Shown here: piece by piece, positions 18,392 through 27,432 of the stretch
Layout of the letters: every line of letters starts with the position of its first letter
Numbering within the stretch: position 1 is the stretch's first letter
From: Thermodesulfobium narugense DSM 14796
GTDB lineage: Bacteria; Thermodesulfobiota; Thermodesulfobiia; Thermodesulfobiales; Thermodesulfobiaceae
Length of the DNA stretch: 64,000 nucleotides
Assembly (NCBI RefSeq): GCF_000212395.1
Contig: NC_015499.1
Location: 1,834,866-1,898,865, forward strand
Direction: 5' to 3'
Position numbers and translations under genes: made by a program
Notes under the pieces: model-generated
Told to the model about the DNA's origin: nothing
The model's database searches: none
What the model saw: the letters and a program-made list of their open reading frames with translations, nothing else

Positions 18392-19489
18392 ATGTCGTCA
18401 GAAGAAAGATTGAAAGAGGCAATAAGTTATTTTGGAGAAGAAGAGCTAAAATTATCAAAGTTACTTACAGAGGAAGAAAAGAAATGGATATACGATTTTT
18501 TTGATAAACTTTCAAGAGAACTTGATTTTGCGGTAACGGTATCAGACCCAGAGGGCACTCCTGTTATACCTGTGATAAACCATTCTGACCTGTGTGGCAA
18601 AATTATACGCGGCACTGAGAAGGGATTGGCAAGATGCAAGCAAGAAGCGGCAAAGCGCGGAAAAGACGCAATGGAACAAGGCAAACCTCAATATTACTTT
18701 TGTCATGCAAATATTCAAGATTTTATAGTTCCAATTTTGCTTTATGGCAAAAGAATTGGAAATATTGCAGGGGGACAGTGCCTGCCAAAACAACCTGACG
18801 AAGAAATGACAGAACACTTTAGAAGGTATTTTGCTGAAATTGGAGTTGAAAACGTAGAAGAAGCACTTAAAACTTTAAAAACTGCCCACATAAATCCAAG
18901 AGAGAGAATAGGAAATTTTACTGTAATGTTTGACGCTCTTGGAAAAATCATCTCAAATTATCTCATGTTTCAGGTAGAAGCAAGAATAGAAGAAATGAAA
19001 TTATTTGAAACTATAAACAAAAACCAAAAAATATCTTCTTCATTAACCCAAACGCTTAGCTCACTATCGGCAAGTTCTGAAGAACTAGCTGCGTCAAGCG
19101 AAGAAACAGCAGCAATCGTTCATGAAGCAAGAAACAAATTGGACGAAACTGACGCAATAAATACTTTTATCAAAAAGATTGCGAATCAAACAAGACTCCT
19201 TGGTTTAAACGCAGCAATAGAAGCATCTAGAGCAGGCGTTCATGGCAAGGGCTTTGGGGTTGTAGCCAGTGAAATACAAAAGCTTGCTACTGAGTCGATG
19301 AAATTTGCAAATAAGATAAACGAAACATTAAACGAAATAAGCATGTCTGTAAAACAAATTCTTGAAAGTTCTCAAAATATAGCCAAAGTGTCAGAAGATC
19401 AAGCAATGTCTATAAATGAATTATCAAAAGTAGCAGAAGATTTATACGCAATCTCAGAAAAACTTTTAAAAATGAGAAACGCTAAATAA
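18392..19489 (+). CDS. Soluble methyl-accepting chemotaxis protein with PocR sensor domain
   Basis: A 365-residue receptor without a transmembrane helix or HAMP domain. Residues about 25-200 match a PocR ligand-binding domain ([58 protein letters not shown]). Conserved Cys/His positions might hold a metal or redox group. The second half is a short signalling coiled coil with the CheA/CheW-binding tip [20 protein letters not shown] and [16 protein letters not shown]. Few residues remain for methylation helices, so adaptation may be limited. AGGAGGAG precedes the ATG. It likely senses a cytoplasmic ligand or redox state and feeds the flagellar motor encoded 5 kb downstream. Confidence 0.88.
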   Translation: MSSEERLKEAISYFGEEELKLSKLLTEEEKKWIYDFFDKLSRELDFAVTVSDPEGTPVIPVINHSDLCGKIIRGTEKGLARCKQEAAKRGKDAMEQGKPQYYFCHANIQDFIVPILLYGKRIGNIAGGQCLPKQPDEEMTEHFRRYFAEIGVENVEEALKTLKTAHINPRERIGNFTVMFDALGKIISNYLMFQVEARIEEMKLFETINKNQKISSSLTQTLSSLSASSEELAASSEETAAIVHEARNKLDETDAINTFIKKIANQTRLLGLNAAIEASRAGVHGKGFGVVASEIQKLATESMKFANKINETLNEISMSVKQILESSQNIAKVSEDQAMSINELSKVAEDLYAISEKLLKMRNAK

Positions 19490-20092
19490 TTACCTTTTTT
19501 CTAATTTTTTATACAGTTCGTGAAGTGAATTATAAAAACTTTCGTTCGGATCTTTACATACCAGATTTTTCATAAAACCAGCTAAGGTGCCAGCGCTTTG
19601 GTCGTCAACTACATCAACGTCGTCTGGTCTGTAAGCGGCTGTATATCCCAGACCCCATATCAGTGCATATCCTACAAGGTCGTCTGAGGTTGTGTCGCTT
19701 GAATTAAGAGAGCTTAAGAACGCTTTACATGTATACCTTTTTGGGTTAAATATTGCTACATTTTCACCCTTTTTTGAACTTCCTACATATTTAAAAGTAA
19801 AATATTTTCTGACAAATTCAATAAAAGATGCGTCTAAATTTTGAGAACAGCCTTCACTTAGTTCGTTAGTTAAAGACTTTAACATATCGCTGTTTAAAGA
19901 CATAAGACTTTCGTCTTTAAATGTTAGAAAACCCCATGCCCACAGTGTCTGCAAAGCAACGCTGCCAGAATCATTTGAATAGCTTTGAACAAAGTCCCTA
20001 CAGGTATAAATATTTGGATCAAATCCTTGAGCACAAGCATTAGAATTGACAATAAAGCAAAAGAACAAAATCAATAATATTATTTTTTTCAT
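19490..20092 (-). CDS. Periplasmic protein with two tandem HdeA/HdeB-like domains
   Basis: A 200-residue secreted protein. A signal peptide (about 1-21) is followed by two repeats of one pattern: YTCRDFV...WAWGF...C (Cys31 and Cys82) and YTCKAFL...IWGLGY...C (Cys122 and Cys179). The C-x2-F start, central W-G and a single distal Cys, giving one potential disulfide per repeat, are the features of HdeA/HdeB acid-stress chaperones, which protect periplasmic proteins at low pH. Known HdeA proteins have one such domain of about 90 residues, so the duplication is unusual. The family link is my inference from motifs. It ends one base after the convergent receptor gene. Confidence 0.6.
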   Translation of the reverse strand: MKKIILLILFFCFIVNSNACAQGFDPNIYTCRDFVQSYSNDSGSVALQTLWAWGFLTFKDESLMSLNSDMLKSLTNELSEGCSQNLDASFIEFVRKYFTFKYVGSSKKGENVAIFNPKRYTCKAFLSSLNSSDTTSDDLVGYALIWGLGYTAAYRPDDVDVVDDQSAGTLAGFMKNLVCKDPNESFYNSLHELYKKLEKR

Positions 20093-20112
20093 TTTTGCTC
20101 CCCCTTTAATAT

Positions 20113-20463
20113 TTACGGCTTTATATATGAAAAGCCTAACTCTTGAAGCCTTACTATCTCAGTAATACCAGCCTTAACAACCTTAGCCCAATCAAATACT
20201 AATTTTTTATCTATCTTGTAAAGATTTAGAGCGTTATTGCAAAATTCAAAGATAACCCCCTTATCAGACAATTTTTTCATAGTAGGTTCAAGCTCACTTC
20301 TTAGTTCATTTGTTAAAATTAATACTCCTGCCGAGTTAGCTACAACCTTTATATCAAATTCACTTTCGTCTGATATATCATTAATAAAATTATTAATATT
20401 TTTTAAGGCAACCGGCCAGTCTTCAAGTTTTGAAACGTGAAAACACACTTTGAATTGATTCAT
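20113..20463 (-). CDS. DsrE/DsrF-like family protein
   Basis: A 116-residue protein with the compact alpha/beta fold of the DsrE/YchN family: an N-terminal strand VCFHVSKLEDWPVALKNINN, FDIKVVANSAGVLILT in the middle, and FEFCNNALNLYKI near the end, where the single Cys sits at the position used by sulfur-carrying members (COG1416 style). Such proteins act in sulfur relay or as small regulators. The start overlaps the stop of the preceding molybdopterin gene by 4 bases (ATGA), so co-translation is likely. Whether it carries sulfur for molybdenum cofactor sulfuration is speculation from position only. Confidence 0.75.
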   Translation of the reverse strand: MNQFKVCFHVSKLEDWPVALKNINNFINDISDESEFDIKVVANSAGVLILTNELRSELEPTMKKLSDKGVIFEFCNNALNLYKIDKKLVFDWAKVVKAGITEIVRLQELGFSYIKP

Positions 20464-21440
20464 CTTAATAAGCCTCCATGCCCAGAATGTCTAATCATCT
20501 CATAGGTAATCCTCAAACCAGCAAAGGCAACTTGACCAAACAAGTCAAATGCCCCAGGATCAAATCTAAGTGCACCTCCAGGAATACCAAAAATTGGGAT
20601 GTCACCAAGATAGGCCACAAGAAACATTGCACCAGGTGAAAGTGGTGCACCATAACTTACTACAGATGCGCCAGATCTTCTTATACCTTCGGCAGAAACA
20701 TCATCTGGGCTCATCCCACCTGTTATAATTATGATCTGAACTTTATTTCGAACAAATTTTAAAATAGCATTAGATATTAGATCAGGATCATCTGGTAAAC
20801 ATTCTCTCATAACTACTTCAGAGTTAAACTTTGCTACTTTACTAACAATTAGCGGCGTAAATGAATCCTCTTTTCTGCCATAATAAATCTCAGAACCAGT
20901 AACAATCAAACCTACTCTCATTTCTATAAATGGATAAAGGGTTAGAACCTTTCCAAGATTTTTACACTCACCCTCAATTAATTCTATTTCTCTTTTCTTT
21001 ATAACCAGTCCTTGAACCTTCGCCTTTGCAACAACCCTGCCTTCTTCAACCACAGTATTGTTCCTCAAAGTGGCAACAAGTGTATCTCCCCTTGAATTTA
21101 TAGCATCAAGTTGTCTCACCCTAACTTTAAAAAGGCCTTTTTTTGCTGCAATCACATCAGCCCAAGCTTCACCAGGCATTTTGACAATTAGATTATCACC
21201 CGAAATCGCGCTTGCAAGCCTTAAAGCTGCTTCATCCTCATGAAGTTCGTCTTCAGCAATTTTTAAATCCCATATGAAATCTTTTCCGATCTCTTTCAAT
21301 ATAGGTATATCATCTGCAGTAATAACATGTCCTCTTCGAAAAACAGCCTCTTTGTGCTTGCCAGGAACAATTCTTGTTAGATCGTATCCCAATGTCATAC
21401 CAACGCTTTCTTCAACCGGCACCTTTTTAGAAGGATACAT
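20460..21440 (-). CDS. Molybdopterin-binding (MoaB/MogA-domain) protein
   Basis: A 326-residue protein. The C-terminal half is a MoCF-type domain with VGLIVTGSEIYYGRKEDSFTP, IIIITGGMSPDDVSAEGIRRSG and FGIPGGALRFDPGAFDL, all matching molybdopterin-binding loops. The N-terminal half is not a MoeA domain and looks unique to a group of MoeA-adjacent proteins. It begins 2 bases after the upstream moeA-like gene, so both belong to one operon for molybdenum/tungsten cofactor insertion. It might perform adenylylation or act with MoeA as a split bifunctional enzyme. Confidence 0.85.
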   Translation of the reverse strand: MYPSKKVPVEESVGMTLGYDLTRIVPGKHKEAVFRRGHVITADDIPILKEIGKDFIWDLKIAEDELHEDEAALRLASAISGDNLIVKMPGEAWADVIAAKKGLFKVRVRQLDAINSRGDTLVATLRNNTVVEEGRVVAKAKVQGLVIKKREIELIEGECKNLGKVLTLYPFIEMRVGLIVTGSEIYYGRKEDSFTPLIVSKVAKFNSEVVMRECLPDDPDLISNAILKFVRNKVQIIIITGGMSPDDVSAEGIRRSGASVVSYGAPLSPGAMFLVAYLGDIPIFGIPGGALRFDPGAFDLFGQVAFAGLRITYEMIRHSGHGGLLR

Positions 21441-21442
21441 TG

Positions 21443-22606
21443 TTAAACCTCCAAAGAAAATTCAAATACCCTTACTTTAGCTCCTATATCCTGTGGAGGA
21501 CCAGGATTTAACATAGCAATATGAGTCATATCTCTAAAGCCTTTAAGAGAGTGACTGTGTTGTGAAAATTTTTTAAAATAAAACTTGTTGTCAATTAAAG
21601 TACCTCGCAAAAATCTTGCTTCTTTAGAATTTTTATTAAAGGCTTCCCCAAGCACGCTCTCAAAAGATTTAAACTTATAATCTTGACCAGAAAGCAAAAA
21701 TATCAAAGGCCTTATAAAAAGATAGAAACCCAAGACAGCAGCCCAAACGTTGCCAGACAAACCAAAATAATACGTTTTATTTTTTTTAAAAGCCATTAAA
21801 GATTTTCCGGGTTGCATTTTTACCCTCCAAAAAATTGGTTCAAATATTTTTTGGACAACAGGAAAAAGACCATCACTTGAATCAAACGACGCATTTCCAA
21901 AAGAAATTATTATGTCTGAATCATCAAGTGCCTTCTTCAATTCGCCTTCAATCTCATAATTGTTCCTGCATATAATATTTCTTTTAATTTCTATATGAGG
22001 CCTTCTTAAAATTTCCTCGAAAGTGGGAGTTAAAAAATTTTTATAAAGGCCTTCTTCTTCACAACTTACAAGTTCTTTTCCAACTGCCAGTAAAGATATC
22101 TTAACCTTTTTAAAAACCTTTACTTTAGTTTTATTAAGTCTACAAAAAGTAGCAAAATCAAATGGCGAAATCTTTGAGCCATTATAAGAAACAATTGATC
22201 CGGCTTCATATTCTTCGCCCATTTTAAAAATATTTCTTCCCTCTAAAGGCATTTTTTTAATATAAACCACATCAGAACTTACCAACGTGTCTTCGATCAG
22301 AACTACAGCATTGCTTCCTTTTGGAAGAACTGATCCAGTTGAAACTTTTACAGCTTCATTTTGAGAAATCTCCCCCAGGAAGGGTCTCTCCGTTCTGGAC
22401 TCACCAATTATTTTACACTTGTCATCACATGGCAGTTTTATTGCAAAGCCATCCATAGCAGACAGGTTTCTAGCTGGCACATCTTCTTCTACTTTAATAT
22501 CTTCAGCTAGTATTCTGCCTATTGAGTCTTTGAGAGAGACATATTCCGTTCCCAGAAGAGATGCATTTTGCAGTATCAAAATTTTAGCTTTCTCAACGTC
22601 AACCAC
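21443..22606 (-). CDS. Divergent MoeA-like molybdopterin molybdenumtransferase
   Basis: A 387-residue protein. The N-terminus keeps the MoeA hallmark VPARNLSAMDGFAIK and the GSVLPKGSNAVVLIE segment. In the MoCF domain, however, the usual TGDEL is VGKELV, and the usual GG-x-S-x-GD-x-D loop reads FGNASFDSSDG, so residues that bind the pterin and metal are altered. Either this MoeA has lost its metal-insertion activity or works on a different substrate. It is followed immediately by a MoaB-like gene with intact loops, which could compensate. The methyltransferase gene just upstream may be part of the operon. Confidence 0.82.
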   Translation of the reverse strand: MVDVEKAKILILQNASLLGTEYVSLKDSIGRILAEDIKVEEDVPARNLSAMDGFAIKLPCDDKCKIIGESRTERPFLGEISQNEAVKVSTGSVLPKGSNAVVLIEDTLVSSDVVYIKKMPLEGRNIFKMGEEYEAGSIVSYNGSKISPFDFATFCRLNKTKVKVFKKVKISLLAVGKELVSCEEEGLYKNFLTPTFEEILRRPHIEIKRNIICRNNYEIEGELKKALDDSDIIISFGNASFDSSDGLFPVVQKIFEPIFWRVKMQPGKSLMAFKKNKTYYFGLSGNVWAAVLGFYLFIRPLIFLLSGQDYKFKSFESVLGEAFNKNSKEARFLRGTLIDNKFYFKKFSQHSHSLKGFRDMTHIAMLNPGPPQDIGAKVRVFEFSLEV

Positions 22607-22636
22607 AATTTAAACCCTTTCTAATCATTTATTTGA

Positions 22637-23203
22637 TTAAAATTTTTGTTCTGAATTACTAATTCTGTCAGATTTTTTTAATATTACGTGATAAATTGAA
22701 GGCGTTAGGTCTTCCATGTGAATCAGATCAAATCCTGAGAATATTAGAGTACCCAGAAGTAAATCTTCCTCTACCCTAACTACAGCCGGTGGCCCAAAAT
22801 TCTCTTTTCTTTCCTTTTTCCACTCAATTACAGAAAGTATGCCTGTAGATCTTAACCACCTGTTTATTCTTTTCAGAATTAAAGGAGCATCTTCTAATTC
22901 GTGATATACAGAAGACATTATTACAAGATCAAAATATTCTTCTTGAAACTCTAAGTCTTCAAAACTCGAATTAAGAGCAATTAGATTATTAATATTTTCA
23001 CTTTTTGCACGATTTAACATTATGTTTAAAACTTCAGTATTTTTATCAACAGCAAATATTGTTCCCTTGGTAAGCATTTTTGCACATGGTATAGAGATTG
23101 CTCCTCCTCCACAACCAAGATCTAATATCCTTAGATCATCTTTAATTATTATTTCATCTAAAACTCTTTTAACGTCTATAAACTGCGATATGTCTTTGTG
23201 CAA
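22637..23203 (-). CDS. Class I SAM-dependent methyltransferase
   Basis: A 188-residue protein with a full Rossmann core: LRILDLGCGGGAISIPCAKM (motif I, SAM glycine loop), IFAVDKNTEVLN (acidic end of strand 2) and FDLVIMSSVYHEL (motif IV). No target-recognition domain is visible, so the substrate (small molecule or other) cannot be given. It sits 30 bases upstream of moeA, and it may lead that operon. About 210 bases without any gene separate it from the divergent thiM. Confidence 0.85.
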   Translation of the reverse strand: MHKDISQFIDVKRVLDEIIIKDDLRILDLGCGGGAISIPCAKMLTKGTIFAVDKNTEVLNIMLNRAKSENINNLIALNSSFEDLEFQEEYFDLVIMSSVYHELEDAPLILKRINRWLRSTGILSVIEWKKERKENFGPPAVVRVEEDLLLGTLIFSGFDLIHMEDLTPSIYHVILKKSDRISNSEQKF

Positions 23204-23410
23204 TTCTACTACCCTCCTAAAAAGCCCTTTAAAACATTATAACGCTAAAAACTAAACTGTTTTTTAAAGAAATTTATTAATAAATTTTATTAATTTATAA
23301 AATAGAATAACTACTAAGAGGTTCATTTTAAGATTCAGTAATCCTTACATAACAATCTATAGTATTATAAAATATAGGATTCTAAAATAAGACTTTAAGG
23401 AGCCAAAGAA

Positions 23411-24220
23411 GTGAATGATTACGAATGGATTAAAAAAATATTACAGAAAATAAAGGAAAGAAAACCCTTGATTCATCATCTTACAAATTACGTCGTAATG
23501 AACGATAGTGCAAACATAACGCTTGCAATTGGAGCTCTTCCAATAATGGCGCTGGAAGAGGTTGAATTAGATGATATAACGAATATGGCTTCAGCAGTAT
23601 TGCTAAACATTGGAACTCTTAAGCAAGATGAAATAAATCACATGCTCGTTGCCGGAAAATATGCAAATTTTAAAAACCTCCCCCTAATTTTAGACCCCGT
23701 TGGGGCAGGAGCAAGCAAGTTTAGAACAAGAACAGCAAAAAATCTTTTGCAAAATTTGAAAATAAGTATTATAAAGGGTAATTCCTTTGAGATAGCAACT
23801 CTTATTGATTTGCCTGCTGAAGGCATAGGAGTAGATGCCACCCCTTCTAACAAAAATTATGCTAATATAGCAAAAGAGGCTGCTAAGAAATATAGAGCCA
23901 TAGTTTTGGTAACAGGAGAAAAAGACTTTGTTAGTGATGGTGATAAAGTATTTGAAATTGAGGGTGGAAGCTCTTTGATGTCAAAGGTAACCGGTTGTGG
24001 TTGTATGTTAGGATCTATTGTTGCCTCCTTTGCAGCCATAGAAAGTGATAATTTACTAATGGCTTCTCTTGGAGCAAGCATATTTTTCAAATCAGTTGGA
24101 AAGGTAGCCGAGCAAAGAAGCTCATTACCTGGCTCATTTAGAAATAACTTAATAGATTCAGCTTACCTAATTGCAAATGATGAGGAAAAATTAAACGCGA
24201 TTTGGAGGGAAGAGAAATGA
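23411..24220 (+). CDS. thiM: Hydroxyethylthiazole kinase
   Basis: A 269-residue ribokinase-like enzyme that phosphorylates 4-methyl-5-(2-hydroxyethyl)thiazole in thiamine salvage. Motifs are HHLTNYVVMNDSANITLAIG at the substrate site, LDPVGAGASKFR, IIKGNSFEIATL and the catalytic-region VTGCGCMLGSIVASFAA (the TGCG Cys conserved in ThiM). The start codon is GTG at 23411 with AAGGAG 8 bases upstream. I looked in the 200-base leader for a TPP riboswitch (CUGAGA) and found none. The stop overlaps the start of an acylphosphatase gene. Confidence 0.95.
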   Translation: MNDYEWIKKILQKIKERKPLIHHLTNYVVMNDSANITLAIGALPIMALEEVELDDITNMASAVLLNIGTLKQDEINHMLVAGKYANFKNLPLILDPVGAGASKFRTRTAKNLLQNLKISIIKGNSFEIATLIDLPAEGIGVDATPSNKNYANIAKEAAKKYRAIVLVTGEKDFVSDGDKVFEIEGGSSLMSKVTGCGCMLGSIVASFAAIESDNLLMASLGASIFFKSVGKVAEQRSSLPGSFRNNLIDSAYLIANDEEKLNAIWREEK

Positions 24221-24486
24221 CCCTATATGCCAAAGTAATAGGAAAAGTTCAAGGAGTATATTTTAGGGCTTTCACGCAAAAGATAGCTAGAGAATTAGAC
24301 CTTAGAGGTACAGTTAGAAACCTAAGCGATGGTTCTGTAGAGGTTGTAGCCGTTGGAGAGGAAGAAAAAATAAATAAGTTAATAAAAGAATTAAAAAAGG
24401 GATCACCCGGTTCAAAAGTAATTGACATAGAAATAAAAAAGGATAAACACGATTTAGACTTTGAAGATTTTAAAATTGTTTACTAA
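24217..24486 (+). CDS. acyP: Acylphosphatase
   Basis: An 89-residue protein with the full acylphosphatase fold: GKVQGVYFRAFTQKIARELD contains the phosphate-binding loop with the catalytic Arg, and GTVRNLSDGSVEVVAVGEE provides the catalytic Asn. The ATG overlaps the thiM stop (ATGA), with GGAGGG upstream; a longer in-frame start at 24202 lies inside thiM and lacks its own site. It hydrolyses acyl phosphates such as acetyl phosphate. It is convergent with the flagellar operon, 12 bases away. Confidence 0.95.
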   Translation: MTLYAKVIGKVQGVYFRAFTQKIARELDLRGTVRNLSDGSVEVVAVGEEEKINKLIKELKKGSPGSKVIDIEIKKDKHDLDFEDFKIVY

Positions 24487-24498
24487 AATAAATATAGT

Positions 24499-25659
24499 TT
24501 AAATTTTTTCCAGCCTCTCTCTGGGGCTTATTATTTCTGTGATTCTTATGCCAAAATTTTCATCTATAACTACCACTTCGCCTCGAGCAATTAACTCATC
24601 GTTTATCATTACTTCAAGAGCCTCTCCAGCAAGCTTATTTAATTCAATAACAGACCCTGACCTTAACTCTAACACGTCTTTTAGCGTCATCTTTGCATTA
24701 CCAAGTGAAACACTAAGCTCAAGAGGTATATTCAAGAGATTTTCAATGTTAATCGAATCCCCTTGAGGTGATGGCTGAAGCTGTTGAAATTGGGCTTGAG
24801 AAGCCTGTATTTGAGGTTGTTGTTGGTATGTAGGTGGAGGTGGCGGATAACTATATGGTGGTGGTGGATAATTATAGGGGTTTTGCTGCGATGCTTGTGG
24901 CGGATACGAATATGGGGGTTGCTGAACTCCAGACTGAGGAATTGAAGAATTAACAGCCGTTGAACCCGCAGCACTTAAAGGCTGTGAAGCACTTTGAGGC
25001 GACATAGTAGTGCTTTGATTCTCTAAGGAAGAAGCTTTAGACGCGCTGTCATCTTGGTTTTCAATCATAGCCTTAGCTTTATTAACAGCCATCTGAGCCA
25101 TTTTTTGGGCTACGGGCTCCGATAATATCATGACCAACTTCGTTTGAAAAACATTTTCTCCTGTAAAATCAAATAATACCTCTACCGCTTCTTTCCCTGA
25201 TGCTATCTGCTTCAGCGATTCTACAATCGGCTGTTCATCAAAATTGACTACACTAGGAGGCATTATATTAATCCTGCCACCTAAAAGGCTAGCAAGAGCC
25301 GTTGAAGCTGCTCCCATCATTTGATTCATAGCTTCCTGCAGAGCCGATTCAGCAAGTTCATCGAATGGAAGCTCTGGATTTCCCTCTCCGCCCATCATAA
25401 GATCAGCAATAATTGAACCATCAGTTTTTTTAACAACAAGCAAAGAGGAACCTTCCACTTCTCCTTCATAACCTATCATCACGCCGATGGAATTGTCTTC
25501 GAAATCAGCTGCAATCTGTTCAATATCGCTTATGTCAACCATTGGAGAAGTAATCGATATCTTTTTATTAACCAGTTGTGAAAGAGTGGTGGCTGCAGAG
25601 CCCATAGCCATATTTAAGACTTCACCAATAGCATCTATTTGTTCGTCAGTTAGATTCAT
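24499..25659 (-). CDS. fliY: Flagellar motor switch phosphatase FliY/FliN
   Basis: A 386-residue protein with an N-terminal CheC-like phosphatase domain that contains two related helices (EVLNMAMGSAATTLSQ and SALQEAMNQMMGAASTAL). The E-x2-N-x2-gap pattern is that of CheC/FliY sites that dephosphorylate CheY-P. A Pro/Gln/Tyr-rich linker (about 225-300) leads to a C-terminal FliN/SpoA domain (NIPLELSVSLGNAKMTLKDVL, GSVIELNKLAGEALEVMI). FliY takes the place of FliN in Firmicutes-type switch complexes. It is the last gene of the flagellar run. Confidence 0.95.
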   Translation of the reverse strand: MNLTDEQIDAIGEVLNMAMGSAATTLSQLVNKKISITSPMVDISDIEQIAADFEDNSIGVMIGYEGEVEGSSLLVVKKTDGSIIADLMMGGEGNPELPFDELAESALQEAMNQMMGAASTALASLLGGRINIMPPSVVNFDEQPIVESLKQIASGKEAVEVLFDFTGENVFQTKLVMILSEPVAQKMAQMAVNKAKAMIENQDDSASKASSLENQSTTMSPQSASQPLSAAGSTAVNSSIPQSGVQQPPYSYPPQASQQNPYNYPPPPYSYPPPPPTYQQQPQIQASQAQFQQLQPSPQGDSINIENLLNIPLELSVSLGNAKMTLKDVLELRSGSVIELNKLAGEALEVMINDELIARGEVVVIDENFGIRITEIISPRERLEKI

Positions 25660-25663
25660 ACGT

Positions 25664-26635
25664 TCATTCCCTCAACACCTCAGTAATTTTTATTGCCAAA
25701 TTCTTACCAACCCTTCCAGGCACTCCTAAAAATTTTTGTTTCTTCTCTATTTTAACATCAAGTGGTTTATCAACCTTCGTATCTAACAATAAAGTGTCAC
25801 CAACTCTTAAATTAATCAAATCTCTCAAAGGAATATGCATATGTCCCAAACATACCTGCAAGTTAACCATTACGTTCAAAACATGTTGATAAACGTATTC
25901 TCTTTCTATGTCATTTTCTGCCTTTTTCTTTACAAAAAATCTTTGAGCAGAAAGGTGATTAACTATTGGTTCTAACAAACTATATGGAATTGCTAAGGAC
26001 ATTATACCACTAAGATCTCCAATGCCTATGTCCATAGTAATTAGTACCACCATTTCATTCGCTGGGACAATTTGTGCAAATTCAGGATTTGTTTCTGTTC
26101 CTACAAAGGTAAGACTTACAGGGTAAACTGTTCTCCATGCCTCCTCAAGGGCTACAAGGTGCCTATCAACAAGCTTAGCAATTAAAGCATTTTCTATGTC
26201 TGTTGGAGCTCTTGGACTAGGCGGTGGGAGTCCAGAACCTCCTAACAATCTGTCCACAAGAGCCAAAGTAATGTTCAAATTCATTTCCAAAACCATTGAT
26301 AGTCCGGTATTTTCCCAACTAATTATTACAATCATTGCAGGGGGGATTAGCGAGTTTATAAACTCTTCGTAAGGAACTTGATCTATTGCAGAAAAATCTA
26401 ACCTCATGCTGCCTCTTACCAGGCTTGAAAGAGAGGTCGCTACTAACCTTCCATACGTTTCATGGATCAGTTCAAGCGTTCTGAGATGATCTCTAGAAAA
26501 TTTACTAGGTCTTTTGAAGTCGTAAGTCTTTACGGTCTTTTCTGGCTCTTTTTCAAGCAGATCAGCGCTAACCTGACCTGTATTAAAGGCATTTAGGATT
26601 GCATCTATTTCGTCTTGGCTTAAAACATCAGCCAT
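25664..26635 (-). CDS. fliM: Flagellar motor switch protein FliM
   Basis: A 323-residue C-ring protein. The extreme N-terminus DVLSQDEIDAILNAF is the CheY-P-binding motif, the middle domain starts YDFKRPSKFSRDHLRTLELIHE, and the C-terminal SpoA domain is in LRVGDTLLLDTKVDKPLDVK. Its start overlaps the last base of motA. In most Firmicutes-type operons motB and fliL lie between motA and fliM; here they are missing. Confidence 0.97.
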   Translation of the reverse strand: MADVLSQDEIDAILNAFNTGQVSADLLEKEPEKTVKTYDFKRPSKFSRDHLRTLELIHETYGRLVATSLSSLVRGSMRLDFSAIDQVPYEEFINSLIPPAMIVIISWENTGLSMVLEMNLNITLALVDRLLGGSGLPPPSPRAPTDIENALIAKLVDRHLVALEEAWRTVYPVSLTFVGTETNPEFAQIVPANEMVVLITMDIGIGDLSGIMSLAIPYSLLEPIVNHLSAQRFFVKKKAENDIEREYVYQHVLNVMVNLQVCLGHMHIPLRDLINLRVGDTLLLDTKVDKPLDVKIEKKQKFLGVPGRVGKNLAIKITEVLRE

Positions 26636-27429
26636 TATGCACTAACTCTTTCCTTTTCTTTTTGTGCCTCATACGCTAACCTTAGCGTAGGGGGCAAAAA
26701 TACCTTCAATTTTTCTTCTATTATTCTTGGATTATCCCCTGCCTGTATTGAGAGTATGCCTTCCATTATCATTGTCTTAATTTGCGTTTCCTCTTTGCTC
26801 CTAACGCCCAATTTCCCAGCAATGGGCAAAAACACAAGGTTAGCTACGCCAACACCATATAGAGTAGCTATAAAGGCGCCAGCAATTGCCTGACTGACGC
26901 CACTTGGATCTTCCAAATTTGCAAGCATGTGAACAAGACCCATAACCGTACCAAGAATACCTAAAGTGGGCGCAAATCCCCCCAACCCTACAAAGAAATT
27001 TTCGCCCAATTTGTGTCTCGCTTCCATTATCTCTAAATCATTTTCTAAAATTGCTCTAACTAGTTCAGGATCAACAGCATCTACTACCAGCTGAACTCCT
27101 CTTTTCATAAACATATCATCAACGCCCTCAAGCTCGGCTTCAAGTGATAGCAGACCTTCTCTCCTGGCCTTTTCAGCAAGCCTTACAATCTGATCTATAA
27201 CTGTCACAGGATTATCCTTAGGTGCAAAAAAGGCCTTTCTAACAATTTTTGGAACCATTTTTAATTGATCCACTGTTGTGTTTATGACTACTGCACCAGT
27301 AGTTCCACCAAGCACCAACACAAAAGCTGGTAGGCTCAAATAGTGTGAAAATGACCCACCTTCAATAATGACAGATAACATTATAGAGCCAAAAGCAATG
27401 GCAAAGCCTGCAACTGTTGCTATGTCCAT
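26635..27429 (-). CDS. motA: Flagellar motor stator protein MotA
   Basis: A 264-residue protein with four transmembrane helices: two at the N-terminus (about 3-22 and 30-50), then a large cytoplasmic domain including the charged residues that contact FliG, and two more at about 150-170 and 180-205. The stator signature GFAPTLGILGTVMGLVHML lies at the beginning of helix 3, and GAFIATLYGVGVANLVFLP is helix 4. MotA needs MotB to make an ion channel, but no motB follows. Confidence 0.96.
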   Translation of the reverse strand: MDIATVAGFAIAFGSIMLSVIIEGGSFSHYLSLPAFVLVLGGTTGAVVINTTVDQLKMVPKIVRKAFFAPKDNPVTVIDQIVRLAEKARREGLLSLEAELEGVDDMFMKRGVQLVVDAVDPELVRAILENDLEIMEARHKLGENFFVGLGGFAPTLGILGTVMGLVHMLANLEDPSGVSQAIAGAFIATLYGVGVANLVFLPIAGKLGVRSKEETQIKTMIMEGILSIQAGDNPRIIEEKLKVFLPPTLRLAYEAQKEKERVSA

Positions 27430-27432
27430 ATA

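Noticed and set aside
23204-23410. TPP riboswitch ahead of thiM
   Set aside because: No CUGAGA or matching stem is visible in the gap; only AT-rich sequence and the ribosome site are seen.
24732-24974. His-rich 80-codon frame inside fliY
   Set aside because: It is the alternate-frame reading of the Pro/Tyr/Gln-rich linker of FliY.
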